64,000 bases of DNA from Eubacterium sp. (GTDB lineage Bacteria; Bacillota; Clostridia; Lachnospirales; Lachnospiraceae): the NCBI GenBank assembly GCA_022764165.1, contig JALERM010000181.1, forward strand, positions 52,752 through 116,751, read 5' to 3'. The position numbers and the translations under genes were made by a program. The stretch's first letter is position 1. Each line of letters begins with the position of its first letter. Shown piece after piece: positions 1 through 8,634 of this stretch. A model generated the notes under the pieces. That model saw only the letters and a list, made by a program, of their open reading frames with translations. It had not been told where the DNA came from and did not search any database.

Positions 1-1116
1 TGTCATCGCTGGTTTCAGAAGAAATGGATGAAGATGGTGATTGTGGCGGCTTATGCATTTGCCTCGTCTACGATTATTATCAGTTTTCTTCTGCCTGTAT
101 CACCGGTACAGAGAGTATTGAAGAGAATCGGAAATTACTGGCTTGGCGTGCTGTTATATATTTTGCTGGTCATCCTGGTGGTAGATCTGATCAGGATTGT
201 GTTAAAGAAAACGAAATGGATTACACCTGAAGTACTGCATTCACGCCGGACTTTTGTGGTGTCAGGAGCGTTGTGCATCTGCGTGATTGCAGCTGTAAGT
301 ATATATGGAATAACGAATGCAAGACATATCAGGACAACAACCTATAATGTGGAAATCAATAAAGATGGCGGAAAAATTGCTGATTTGAAAATAGCACTTG
401 CAGCGGATTTACACCTTGGCTATAGTATTGGCCCCTATCATATGGAACAGATGGTAGAAAAAATCAATGCTATGGATGCAGATATCGTATTGATTGCCGG
501 TGATATTTTTGATAATGAGTATGAGGCTATCAGGGATCCGGACAGGATTATCAGCATCTTGCGTGAAATTAAAAGTAAATATGGTGTGTACGCCTGTTAT
601 GGAAATCATGATATTCAGGAAAAAATTCTTGTGGGATTCACTTTCCCCGGTGAGGAAAAGAAGCAGAGTGATCCGAGAATGGATGAACTTCTGGAAAAAT
701 CGGGAATTACGCTGCTGAGGGATGAGAGTCTGTTGATTGATGATTCTTTCTATCTTGTGGGACGTCCGGATTACCGTAAACCGGGAAGGGGAATTGATAT
801 CAGAAAGTCACCGGAAGAAGTTGTAGAAGGACTTGATATGATGAAACCAGTCATTGTGCTGGAGCATGAACCTGTAGAAATGGAAGAACTTGCAGAAGCG
901 GGGGTTGATATGCAGCTTTGCGGACATACCCATGATGGACAGCTGTGGCCGGGGACGATTACAATCAATCTCTTTTGGGAGAATCCGTGTGGATATCTGA
1001 AAAAAGGCAATATGCATAGCATTGTAACTTCGGGAATCGGTGTCTATGGACCGGCGATGAGAGTGGGTTCCAGGAGCGAAGTGTGTGAAATCAATGTCGA
1101 TTTTGATGATATGTAA
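1..1116 (+). CDS. Membrane-anchored metallophosphoesterase (5' partial)
   Basis: The reading frame is open to the first base of the window, so the true start may lie upstream; the first in-window ATG is at 28. Counted from that Met, hydrophobic segments lie near residues 3-23, 36-58 and 76-95. A calcineurin-type phosphoesterase domain follows. The two-metal motifs are in order: DLHLG (D127, H129), GDIFD, GNHD (192-195), LEHEP and GHTHDGQ (299-305). This matches the YkuE-like membrane phosphoesterases, which hydrolyse phosphoesters at the membrane; the substrate cannot be told from sequence. The catalytic domain is complete, ending at TAA just before the metK promoter. Confidence 0.85.
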   Translation, partial: CHRWFQKKWMKMVIVAAYAFASSTIIISFLLPVSPVQRVLKRIGNYWLGVLLYILLVILVVDLIRIVLKKTKWITPEVLHSRRTFVVSGALCICVIAAVSIYGITNARHIRTTTYNVEINKDGGKIADLKIALAADLHLGYSIGPYHMEQMVEKINAMDADIVLIAGDIFDNEYEAIRDPDRIISILREIKSKYGVYACYGNHDIQEKILVGFTFPGEEKKQSDPRMDELLEKSGITLLRDESLLIDDSFYLVGRPDYRKPGRGIDIRKSPEEVVEGLDMMKPVIVLEHEPVEMEELAEAGVDMQLCGHTHDGQLWPGTITINLFWENPCGYLKKGNMHSIVTSGIGVYGPAMRVGSRSEVCEINVDFDDM

Positions 1117-1125
1117 AAAATCCCC

Positions 1126-1154
1126 TTGACGAAATGTGTAAACTGGTATATGGT
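1126..1154 (+). promoter_or_regulatory. Promoter of the metK S-box transcript
   Basis: TTGACG at 1126-1131 and TATGGT at 1149-1154 are separated by 17 bp. They lie about 30 bp before the SAM riboswitch, as expected for sigma-A transcription of the leader. Confidence 0.6.
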
Positions 1155-1186
1155 AGTATTCGTAAATTAAATAATAAAGCTTTTCT

Positions 1187-1283
1187 CTTATTCAGAGTGA
1201 TGGAGATACATAGGATCTGAGAAGTCACGGCAACCCCGTTGTTACGGAAGGTGCCTGCCTGAGCGAGTTAATCGAACAATAAG
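1187..1283 (+). promoter_or_regulatory. SAM-I (S-box) riboswitch upstream of metK
   Basis: The closing P1 helix is CTTATT (1187-1192) with AATAAG (1278-1283). Inside are the S-box landmarks: AGAGTGATGGAG, a GGCAACC-type core (CGGCAACCCC near 1229), AGGTGC near 1248 and the GAGCGAGTTAATCGAACAAT 3' part. It is followed by a Rho-independent terminator at 1305-1332. In the known mechanism SAM binding stabilises the aptamer and allows termination; here that would shut off metK when SAM is plentiful. Confidence 0.9.
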
Positions 1284-1304
1284 GGGATTTGATATTAAAA
1301 TATT

Positions 1305-1332
1305 AAGTCCGCCTTGTGCGGACTTTTGTTTT
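1305..1332 (+). terminator. S-box attenuator terminator
   Basis: AAGTCCGC (1305-1312) pairs with GCGGACTT (1318-1325) over a 5-nt loop, followed by TTGTTTT. It lies between riboswitch and metK, so it is the expression platform. Confidence 0.85.
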
Positions 1333-1389
1333 ATCTTGAAAGGAGATAAAACCCGGGAGAAAAGCATCCAGGAAGAAAAGGAGAAGAAC

Positions 1390-2580
1390 ATGGAGAAACG
1401 TTTATTTACTTCTGAATCTGTAACTGAAGGCCATCCGGATAAGATCTGTGACCAGATTTCCGATGCTATTCTTGATGCTCTGATGGAGCAGGATCCCATG
1501 AGCCGTGTGGCATGTGAGACAGCAATTACTACGGGTCTGGTGCTGGTTATGGGTGAAATTACGACAAAAGCATATGTAGATATCCAGAAAATCGTAAGAG
1601 AGACCGTACGTGAGATTGGATATACTCGAGGAAAATATGGATTTGATGCAGATAATTGTGGTGTGATCACCGCTATCGATGAGCAGTCTGCGGATATTGC
1701 TCTCGGTGTGGATAAAGCACTGGAAGCAAAAGAAAATAAAATGACAGAAGAAGAGCTGGATGCCATTGGTGCAGGAGATCAGGGTATGATGTTCGGATTT
1801 GCTACCAATGAAACCGAAGAGTATATGCCGCTTGCTATTTCTCTGGCACACAAACTGACCAGACAGCTGACAAAAGTGAGAAAAGACGGCGTTCTGACCT
1901 ATCTGAGACCGGATGGCAAATCTCAGGTAACTGTAGAATATGATAAAGATGGAAAAGCAGTTCGTCTGGATGCGGTTGTACTTTCCACACAGCATGACCC
2001 GGAGGTAACTCAGGAACAGATTCATGAAGATATCAAGAAATATGTATTTGCTCCGGTACTGCCTGCAGAAATGATTGATGATGATACCAAGTTCTTTATC
2101 AATCCTACAGGAAGATTTGTAATCGGTGGACCTCACGGCGACAGCGGTCTGACCGGAAGAAAAATCATCGTAGATACTTACGGTGGATACGGACGTCACG
2201 GCGGCGGTGCATTCTCCGGTAAGGACTGTACAAAAGTTGACCGTTCCGCAGCCTATGCTGCCCGTTATGTGGCAAAAAATATGGTAGCAGCAGGCCTGGC
2301 AGACAAATGTGAGATCCAGCTTTCCTACGCAATCGGTGTTGCACATCCGACTTCTGTAAGAGTAGATACCTTTGGAACCGGAAAATTGGAAGATACCAAA
2401 CTGGTAGAAATTATCCGTGAGAACTTTGATCTGAGACCGGCAGGAATTATCAAAATGCTGGATCTGAGACGTCCGATTTACAAACAGACAGCAGCATACG
2501 GACATTTCGGAAGAAATGATCTGGATCTGCCGTGGGAAAAACTGGATAAAGTAGATGTACTGAAAAAATATCTGGCTTAA
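1390..2580 (+). CDS. metK: S-adenosylmethionine synthetase
   Basis: Makes S-adenosylmethionine from methionine and ATP in the cytoplasm. The 396-residue protein is normal family length. It carries [17 protein letters not shown] near the N-terminus (ATP-site His and metal Asp), [15 protein letters not shown] (family signature), and the glycine-rich [13 protein letters not shown] and GGGAFSGKD segments. I chose the ATG at 1390 because AAGGAG sits 7 bases upstream and homologues begin at [11 protein letters not shown]; a TTG 54 bases upstream in frame would add a lysine/glutamate-rich stretch not found in the family. It is controlled by the upstream S-box riboswitch and ends at its own terminator. 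Confidence 0.97.
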   Translation: MEKRLFTSESVTEGHPDKICDQISDAILDALMEQDPMSRVACETAITTGLVLVMGEITTKAYVDIQKIVRETVREIGYTRGKYGFDADNCGVITAIDEQSADIALGVDKALEAKENKMTEEELDAIGAGDQGMMFGFATNETEEYMPLAISLAHKLTRQLTKVRKDGVLTYLRPDGKSQVTVEYDKDGKAVRLDAVVLSTQHDPEVTQEQIHEDIKKYVFAPVLPAEMIDDDTKFFINPTGRFVIGGPHGDSGLTGRKIIVDTYGGYGRHGGGAFSGKDCTKVDRSAAYAARYVAKNMVAAGLADKCEIQLSYAIGVAHPTSVRVDTFGTGKLEDTKLVEIIRENFDLRPAGIIKMLDLRRPIYKQTAAYGHFGRNDLDLPWEKLDKVDVLKKYLA

Positions 2581-2613
2581 TATTTCAGTACTTGCAAGTA
2601 CTGCAAAAGAGAA

Positions 2614-2651
2614 AAAGCGTGAAAGGCAGAAATGCTGTTCACGCTTTCTTT
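2614..2651 (+). terminator. metK terminator
   Basis: AAAGCGTGAA (2614-2623) pairs with TTCACGCTTT (2638-2647), followed by CTTTC. Confidence 0.75.
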
Positions 2652-2720
2652 CATTCAAGTATTTTTTATAGAAAGTTTAGAATTGTCTTTGTTTGTTTAG
2701 GTGAAAACAGAATCAGAATA

Positions 2721-2729
2721 TGCTATACT
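2721..2729 (+). promoter_or_regulatory. Extended -10 promoter of the two-component operon
   Basis: TGC-TATACT (2721-2729) is an extended -10 element about 35 bp before the kinase start. No good -35 is visible. Confidence 0.4.
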
Positions 2730-2763
2730 TTTCTTAAATGGATAATCAGGAACAGGTGTGCAT

Positions 2764-4257
2764 ATGAAATTAAAAAACAGAATCTACATTTCTTTTTTTG
2801 TGATTGTTCTGGTTCCGCTGCTGCTTACCGGGATTGCGTTCTGGGGCTTTGCTGTTTATCAGGTACGTTCTTTGCAGAAGCAGTACGGAATCGAAGAGAT
2901 TACTTACGAAAATCTTTCTAATAATACGTACATGCTGAACAAAATAACGCAGAAACTCTGTGCGTCTCTGCAGAAGACAGTGGAGACGGAACCGGATAAG
3001 ATGGAAGATTTTGGATATCTGGATAACATCAACAGGGAACTGAATGAGAAGAATGCTTATCTTGTGGTACGTAAAGGGGATGTTATCACCTACAATAAAA
3101 GTGGTCTGGATTCCCGGGTCATTGCTTCTGAGCTTCCGATGTACGGTGATATGCCGGGAGAGAATGATAAGGGAGTGTATATTGGGAAAGATATACAGGC
3201 ATTGGTCAAGCAGGTGGATTTCAGGTTTCCGGACGATACGGAGGGAACTGCGTTTGTTATGATTAGGGCAGATGCTATGGTTCCCCGGATGCAGAGTATG
3301 ATGATGAACCTGATATTGATCGTTGTACTCATTCTGGCAGTGACAGCATTCGGATTGTGTACCTGGACGTATCATGGCGTTATCACGCCGCTGGCACAAT
3401 TAAAAGTAGCTACCAAGAATATAAAAGAAGGTAATCTTGATTTTACAATAGAAAAAATGGGCGTGGAGGAGATTGGTAATCTCTGTGAAGATTTTGAGGA
3501 GATGCGAAAGCGCCTGAAACAGACCAATGAGGAAAAGCTTGCTTTTGATAAGGAAAACCGGGAATTGATCAGTAATATTTCTCATGATCTGAAAACTCCT
3601 ATCACAGCGGTTAAGGGTTATGTGGAAGGAATTATGGACGGCGTGGCAGATACACCGGAAAAGATGAATCGCTATATTCGAACGATTTATAATAAAGCAA
3701 ATGAAATGGACCGGCTGATTAATGAACTGACATTTTACTCGAAGATTGACACGAACAGGATTCCGTATACGTTCAATAAGATTCATGTGAAGGATTATTT
3801 TGAGGATTGTATTGATGACCTGAGTGTAGAACTGGAATCCAGTGGTGTGTCTCTGACATATTTTGATTATCTGGAGGAAGATGCGATTGTCATTGCGGAT
3901 GCGGAACAGCTGAAGCGTGTGATCAATAATATTATCAGCAATTCTCTGAAGTATATGAATAAGCCCAAGGGAGTCATTAATATAAGGCTGCGGGATGTGG
4001 GAGATTTTATTCAGATTGAGATTGAGGATAACGGAAAAGGGATTGCGCAGAAAGATCTGGCAAATATTTTTGACCGTTTTTATCGGACAGATGCTTCCCG
4101 CAATTCTTCTAAAGGCGGAAGCGGCATAGGACTTTCCATCGTGAAAAAGATTATGGAAGATCACGGCGGCCAGGTCTGGGCGACAAGTAAAGAAGGTACA
4201 GGTACAACGATGTATCTGGCTTTGAGAAAATATCAGGAGGTACCGGTACATGAGTAA
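2764..4257 (+). CDS. Sensor histidine kinase, HAMP/HisKA/HATPase
   Basis: Membrane sensor kinase partnered with the OmpR-type regulator that overlaps its 3' end by 8 bp. Layout: TM near residues 10-28, an extracytoplasmic sensor domain of about 155 residues, TM near 180-202, HAMP, phosphoacceptor helix ISHDLKTPITAVKGY, then the ATPase domain with the N box (NNIISNSLKY), DNGKGI, FDRFYR and GGSGIGLSIVKK. The ATG at 2764 has AACAGG 7 bases upstream; a GTG 6 bases before it is too close to that site. The signal sensed is unknown. Envelope stress or growth control is a guess based only on PhoR/VicK-like architecture. Confidence 0.9.
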   Translation: MKLKNRIYISFFVIVLVPLLLTGIAFWGFAVYQVRSLQKQYGIEEITYENLSNNTYMLNKITQKLCASLQKTVETEPDKMEDFGYLDNINRELNEKNAYLVVRKGDVITYNKSGLDSRVIASELPMYGDMPGENDKGVYIGKDIQALVKQVDFRFPDDTEGTAFVMIRADAMVPRMQSMMMNLILIVVLILAVTAFGLCTWTYHGVITPLAQLKVATKNIKEGNLDFTIEKMGVEEIGNLCEDFEEMRKRLKQTNEEKLAFDKENRELISNISHDLKTPITAVKGYVEGIMDGVADTPEKMNRYIRTIYNKANEMDRLINELTFYSKIDTNRIPYTFNKIHVKDYFEDCIDDLSVELESSGVSLTYFDYLEEDAIVIADAEQLKRVINNIISNSLKYMNKPKGVINIRLRDVGDFIQIEIEDNGKGIAQKDLANIFDRFYRTDASRNSSKGGSGIGLSIVKKIMEDHGGQVWATSKEGTGTTMYLALRKYQEVPVHE

Positions 4258-4939
4258 AATTTTGATTGTAGAAGATGAAGAAGCAATTGCGGATCTGGAG
4301 AAGGATTATCTGGAATTGAGCGGGTTTGAGGTTGAGATTGAACACAGAGGCGATGTGGGATTGAAGCGTGCACTGACAGAGGACTTTAATCTGTTTATTC
4401 TGGATCTGATGCTGCCGGAAATGGATGGTTTTGATATTTGCCGGGAGATTCGTGCACAGAAAAATACGCCGATTATTATGGTATCCGCAAAGAAAGATGA
4501 TATCGATAAAATCCGTGGACTGGGTCTTGGTGCCGATGATTATATGACAAAACCATTCAGCCCCAGTGAACTGGTAGCCAGGGTAAAGGCACATCTGGCC
4601 CGTTATGAGAGACTGATCGGAACCGGCGTACAGGAGAATGATATTGTAGAAATTCGTGGAATCAAGATTGATAAAACTGCCCGTCGGGTATGGGTGAACG
4701 GAGAAGAGAAGAACTTTACGACGAAAGAATTTGATCTTCTGACGTTTTTGGCTCAGAATCCTAACCGGGTATTTACTAAAGATGAGCTGTTCCGGGAAAT
4801 CTGGGATATGGAATCTGTGGGAGATATTGCGACTGTTACGGTGCATATTAAGAAAATCAGAGAGAAAATTGAGTTTAATACGGCAAAGCCACAGTATATT
4901 GAGACTATCTGGGGTGTGGGATATCGGTTCAAAGTCTGA
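4250..4939 (+). CDS. OmpR/PhoB-family response regulator
   Basis: 229 residues: receiver domain with acidic pocket VEDEE, phosphoacceptor Asp in FILDLMLPEMDGFD, switch Ser in MVSAKKDD and Lys in YMTKPFSP, then a winged-helix DNA-binding domain ending VTVHIKKIREKIE and IWGVGYRFKV. It overlaps the kinase gene, so the two are translationally coupled and form one sensory pair. Binding sites and regulon cannot be told from this window. Confidence 0.93.
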   Translation: MSKILIVEDEEAIADLEKDYLELSGFEVEIEHRGDVGLKRALTEDFNLFILDLMLPEMDGFDICREIRAQKNTPIIMVSAKKDDIDKIRGLGLGADDYMTKPFSPSELVARVKAHLARYERLIGTGVQENDIVEIRGIKIDKTARRVWVNGEEKNFTTKEFDLLTFLAQNPNRVFTKDELFREIWDMESVGDIATVTVHIKKIREKIEFNTAKPQYIETIWGVGYRFKV

Positions 4940-5035
4940 ACTGGCATGGTAAAAAAGTTAGAAACTGGCTATTTTAATAGAACCAAATATGGTGTAGCAT
5001 ATCGGAAACAAAAGAGATGAGGAGGTTCTATTATT

Positions 5036-5557
5036 ATGAGTTCTAATGAAGCCGCTGTTAAGAAAGTGAATGTAACGGACATTGCTATTACAGGAGTATG
5101 TATTGCCCTGACTCTCGTGGCTACTGCATTTATCAACATCCGTCTGCCAATCGCAGCTAATGGTGGTCTTGTTCATCTGGGAAATGTTCCGCTGTTTCTG
5201 GCAGCGATCATTTACGGTAAGAAGACAGGTGCATTTGCAGGTGCCTTTGGTATGGGGCTGTTTGATTTGCTCAGCGGATGGACGCTGTGGGCACCATTTA
5301 CTTTTGTAATTGTAGGTCTGATGGGATATACGGTAGGCAAAATTACAGAGAACCGTGTTGGTTTCCGCTGGAATGTACTTGCGATTGCGGCTGCCTGTGT
5401 GATTAAAGTGGTTGGATATTACATCGCAGAAGGGATCATCTACAGCAATTGGGTTGCTCCGGCACTGTCGATTCCCGGCAATCTGGTTCAGGTTGGTGTT
5501 GCCGCAGTGATCGTTCTTCCAGTTGTAGAAGTTGTAAGAAAAGCGATTCGCAGATAA
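5036..5557 (+). CDS. ECF transporter substrate-binding (S) component
   Basis: 173-residue, very hydrophobic protein with about six membrane segments and the glycine/alanine-rich pattern of ECF vitamin S components (GGLVHLGNVPLFLAAIIYG, GAFAGAFGMGLFDLLSGW). S components bind a vitamin or precursor and use a shared EcfA/A'/T energising module, not encoded here. AGGAGG at 5019-5024 precedes the ATG. Only 13 bp separate it from the class V aminotransferase gene, so the two are probably co-transcribed. That neighbour belongs near pyridoxamine-pyruvate/serine-glyoxylate aminotransferases. Vitamin B6 is therefore a possible substrate, but this is inference. Confidence 0.8.
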   Translation: MSSNEAAVKKVNVTDIAITGVCIALTLVATAFINIRLPIAANGGLVHLGNVPLFLAAIIYGKKTGAFAGAFGMGLFDLLSGWTLWAPFTFVIVGLMGYTVGKITENRVGFRWNVLAIAAACVIKVVGYYIAEGIIYSNWVAPALSIPGNLVQVGVAAVIVLPVVEVVRKAIRR

Positions 5558-5570
5558 GGGAGATGCAGAT

Positions 5571-6659
5571 ATGTATAAAATTATGACACCGGGACCGACA
5601 CAGGTCAGGGAAAATGTCCGTATGGCAAGAAGTCGGGAATGTACCAATCCGGATCTGGATCCGGCATTTTATGAGTATTATAAAGAAACCTGCGAACTGA
5701 TCAGCGAATTGCTGTTTACCCGGAATGAAGCGTTTATCCTGGATGGCGAAGGTATTCTGGGCCTGGAAGCAGCCTGTGCTTCTCTCACTGAGCAGGGTGA
5801 TAAAGTCCTTGTAGTGGATAACGGTATTTATGGAAAAGGATTTGCTGATTTTGTTACCATGTATGGTGGTCAGGTAACGTATTATACCGCACCGTACACA
5901 AAAGCGATTGACCTGGATGAATTTGAAAAGTATCTTGAGAACAACCATGATTTCAAATACGCCACACTGGTGCATTGTGATACTCCCAGCGGTGTGCTGA
6001 ATCCGGTGGAAGAGATGAGCCGGATGCTCCATCGATATGGTATCATGACGATTGTAGATTCTGTATCAGGTATGTTCGGGGAACCGATACATGTGGACGA
6101 GGGACAGATTGATATTCTCTGCGGAGGCTCTCAGAAAGCACTCTCCGCACCTCCGGGACTGACCTTTGTGACAGTAAGTGAAAAGGCCATGAAAACTATG
6201 GAGAAAAGAAAAACGCCCATTGCTTCTTTCTATGCAAATATCCTGGTATTTAAAGATTATTATAAAAATCAGTGGTTCCCGTACACCATGCCCATCAGTG
6301 ATATCTATGGTCTGCGTACCGCACTGGAGAATGTAAAAGCAGAACAGAATAGTATGTGGGATCGCCATGCAAAGATGGGTGAGATGACACGGACAGCTGT
6401 GCAGGAGATGGGGTTGGAACTTTACCTGGAAAATGGTTACTCCAATACGGTTACCGTTATTAAAGTGCCGGAAGGAATGAAAGCTTCTGACATTCTGGAA
6501 ACCATGAAGAAAGATTATCATATCATGATAGCGGGAAGCTTCGATGTGCTGACCGGACAGGTGATCCGGATCGGCCATATGGGTGAAAATGCAAACGAAG
6601 ATGATGTGAAAGAGACGCTGGAAGCACTCAAACATACACTGGAGAAACTTCGATCATAA
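5571..6659 (+). CDS. Class V PLP-dependent aminotransferase
   Basis: 362 residues, fold type I aminotransferase of the alanine-glyoxylate/serine-pyruvate/pyridoxamine-pyruvate group. It opens with the family's PGPTQV-type motif (MTPGPTQVRENV). It carries the substrate-side HCDTPSGVLNP segment, VDSVSGMFGEP with the PLP-N1 aspartate, and the Schiff-base lysine in GGSQKALSAPPG. The cytosolic enzyme transfers an amino group to a small keto acid, likely glyoxylate or pyruvate. The spacing to the ECF S gene (13 bp) suggests the imported molecule and this enzyme share a pathway. Exact substrate unresolved. A terminator follows directly. Confidence 0.85.
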   Translation: MYKIMTPGPTQVRENVRMARSRECTNPDLDPAFYEYYKETCELISELLFTRNEAFILDGEGILGLEAACASLTEQGDKVLVVDNGIYGKGFADFVTMYGGQVTYYTAPYTKAIDLDEFEKYLENNHDFKYATLVHCDTPSGVLNPVEEMSRMLHRYGIMTIVDSVSGMFGEPIHVDEGQIDILCGGSQKALSAPPGLTFVTVSEKAMKTMEKRKTPIASFYANILVFKDYYKNQWFPYTMPISDIYGLRTALENVKAEQNSMWDRHAKMGEMTRTAVQEMGLELYLENGYSNTVTVIKVPEGMKASDILETMKKDYHIMIAGSFDVLTGQVIRIGHMGENANEDDVKETLEALKHTLEKLRS

Positions 6660-6676
6660 TAAGAATAAATAAAAAG

Positions 6677-6704
6677 ATCTGCCTGTATGTGGGCAGATTT
6701 TTTT
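6677..6704 (+). terminator. Terminator after the aminotransferase
   Basis: ATCTGCC (6677-6683) pairs with GGCAGAT (6692-6698), followed by a run of T. The last T is also the first base of the inverted-repeat element at 6704. Confidence 0.75.
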
Positions 6705-6792
6705 ATCTTGAAAGGAGATAAGACTCCCACCTCTATAGGTGGTGACTTGTAACAATTTAGTCTTGGTGGGAGTCCAATCTCCTTCCAAGATA
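6704..6792. repeat. MITE-like element with 28-bp imperfect terminal inverted repeats
   Basis: Arms 6704-6731 and 6765-6792 are inverted copies matching at 24 of 28 positions, separated by 33 bp. The left arm begins TATCTTGAAAGGAGATA, the same 17-mer that follows the metK attenuator at 1332-1348. No coding capacity. I suggest a small non-autonomous mobile element or a conserved structured RNA repeat; the class is not identified. Confidence 0.55.
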
Positions 6793-6812
6793 AAGCCTCC
6801 GGCGGATTGCAG

Positions 6813-6898
6813 AGGTGCGCAGATGTATCGTGTCATGCAAAGCATGACGCGCACCTCGCAGCAAGTACGCCGAGGCGTACTTGAATTTTTGGCGAGGT
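6813..6898. repeat. Multi-hairpin intergenic element
   Basis: AGGTGCGC (6813-6820) pairs with GCGCACCT (6849-6856), enclosing GTCATGC/GCATGAC (6832-6838, 6842-6848). A second branch has ACCTCGC (6853-6859) with GCGAGGT (6892-6898), enclosing GTACGCC/GGCGTAC (6865-6871, 6874-6880). There is no T-run. Similar branched GC-rich structures occur near 39309 and 52134. Confidence 0.5.
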
Positions 6899-6964
6899 CC
6901 GGCAGATGTCATATATTGAAATAATCGTATCTGTATGATAGTATATCAAATGGAGATATATTAT

Positions 6965-7567
6965 ATGAGAGAGAACGCAGATATGGGCAAATTGTTTTAT
7001 ATTATGGGTAAGAGTGCTTCCGGTAAGGATACGATTTATCAGAAGCTTTTGGAGAATCAGAATCTTCATCTGAAACGGTTGATTATCTATACGACCAGGC
7101 CAATTCGTGACGGGGAGCAGGATGGGCAGGAATATTATTTTGTCAATGAAGAGGTATTTCAGTCTTTGAAGGCTTCCGGGAAGATTATTGAGGACAGAGG
7201 CTATGAGACGGTTTATGGATTATGGCGGTATTTTACTGCTGATAATATGAATCTGGAGCGGTATGATTATCTGGGAATCGGTACGCTGGAATCTTATTTG
7301 CAGCTGAAAGCTTACTATGGAAAAGACAAGGTTTGTCCTATTTATATAGAAGTGGAGGATGGAGAGCGTCTGAAGAGGGCTATTGCCCGGGAAGAGACGC
7401 AGGAAGTGCCCAAGTATGAAGAAATGTGCCGGAGGTTTCTGGCAGACAGCCGGGATTTTCGTGAAGAAAATATCCGGGAAGCAGAAATTGACAGGCGTTT
7501 TCAGAATATGAATTTTAATACTTGCATGTCGGAGATTGAAAATTACTTGAAGACTGTGTTATACTAA
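6965..7567 (+). CDS. Guanylate-kinase-like P-loop protein
   Basis: 200 residues with a Walker A loop IMGKSASGKDT near the N-terminus and a guanylate-kinase-like TTRPIRDGEQDGQEYYFV segment, which in true Gmk holds the GMP-binding Arg. The C-terminal half (the lid-like region with RLKRAIAREE) is divergent. The start at 6965 is supported by GGAG at 6952-6955; a second ATG at 6983 is possible. It sits just before holB, a place often held by tmk or similar kinases in Bacillota, but the motif is GMP-type. A nucleotide or nucleotide-like phosphate acceptor is likely; not the main Gmk with certainty. Confidence 0.75.
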   Translation: MRENADMGKLFYIMGKSASGKDTIYQKLLENQNLHLKRLIIYTTRPIRDGEQDGQEYYFVNEEVFQSLKASGKIIEDRGYETVYGLWRYFTADNMNLERYDYLGIGTLESYLQLKAYYGKDKVCPIYIEVEDGERLKRAIAREETQEVPKYEEMCRRFLADSRDFREENIREAEIDRRFQNMNFNTCMSEIENYLKTVLY

Positions 7568-7643
7568 GAAAGTAGCTTAGAGTCAGATGAATGATTGTGG
7601 CTGTTTGACAGCTGCAAAATAGAAAAAACAGGAGGATGGTATT

Positions 7644-8633
7644 ATGCCGGGTTTTAAAGAAATTGTAGGCCATGAAGAAATCATTCAGCATCTTCAGAAT
7701 GCGATTCGTTTGGGAAAAGTTTCTCATGCGTATATTCTCAGTGGAGAAACAGGGTCCGGGAAAAAAACGCTGGCGAATACGTTTGCCATGACGCTGCAGT
7801 GCGAACAGAAGGGTACAGATCCCTGTCTGGAATGTCGCTCCTGCAAAAAAGCGGCGAGCAGAAACCATCCGGATATTATTTATATTACACATGAAAAGCC
7901 GAATTCCATCGGAATTGAAGATATTCGTACCCAGTTGATAGAGGATGTACAGATTAAGCCGTATTGTAGTTCTTACAAGATTTATATTGTAGATGAAGCG
8001 GAAAAGCTGACGCTGCAGGCACAGAATGCACTTTTAAAAACTATCGAAGAGCCGCCGGCTTATGCGATTATTCTTCTTTTGACCAGCAATATGGATGCAT
8101 TTTTGCCGACCATTACATCCCGCTGTGTGAAGCTGAATCTGCGTCCGGTACAGGAAAGTAAGGTGAAGGATTATCTGATGGAAAAGATGCACCTGCCGGA
8201 TTATCAGGCTCATATGGATGCTGCATTTTCTCAGGGAAATATTGGAAAAGCCAGGAAAATGGCAGAGTCGGATGAATTTAATCTGATGACAGATCAGGCA
8301 CTCAGGATTCTGAAAAAGTCCAGAGAGATGGAACTGCATGAGATGGTGGAACGCATTAAGGAACTTTCAGCAGAAAAACAGAATATAGAAGAATATCTGG
8401 ATCTGTTTGTCATGTGGTTTAAGGATGTTTTGTTTTTTAAGGCCACCCGTGAGGTGGACGGGCTGATGTTTAAAGATCAGCTGAATTATATTAAGGAACG
8501 GGCCAGCAAGAGCTCTTATGAGGGCATCGAGAAAATTATCGAGGCTATAGGCGTTGCCAGAGAGCGTTTACGTGCGAATGTAAACTTTGATCTGGCAATG
8601 GAACTGCTGTTCCTGACAATCAGGGAGAATTAG
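7644..8633 (+). CDS. holB: DNA polymerase III clamp-loader subunit delta'
   Basis: 329-residue AAA+ protein of the replicative clamp loader. It has a P-loop GETGSGKK near residue 33, a zinc-knuckle-like Cys set (C at CEQKGTDPCLECRSCKKA), IYIVDEAEKLTLQAQNALLK (Walker B and sensor area), EEPP and the SRC motif in ITSRCVK. Within the clamp loader delta' is the rigid stator that contacts delta and DnaX. RBS AGGAGG at 7630-7635. Two bases after the stop begins ricT, as in B. subtilis holB-yaaT. Confidence 0.93.
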   Translation: MPGFKEIVGHEEIIQHLQNAIRLGKVSHAYILSGETGSGKKTLANTFAMTLQCEQKGTDPCLECRSCKKAASRNHPDIIYITHEKPNSIGIEDIRTQLIEDVQIKPYCSSYKIYIVDEAEKLTLQAQNALLKTIEEPPAYAIILLLTSNMDAFLPTITSRCVKLNLRPVQESKVKDYLMEKMHLPDYQAHMDAAFSQGNIGKARKMAESDEFNLMTDQALRILKKSREMELHEMVERIKELSAEKQNIEEYLDLFVMWFKDVLFFKATREVDGLMFKDQLNYIKERASKSSYEGIEKIIEAIGVARERLRANVNFDLAMELLFLTIREN

Positions 8634-8634
8634 C

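Noticed and set aside
1402..2658. 418-codon open frame on the minus strand
   Set aside because: Antisense of metK; composition is a mirror of the real gene and no RBS or family match is seen.
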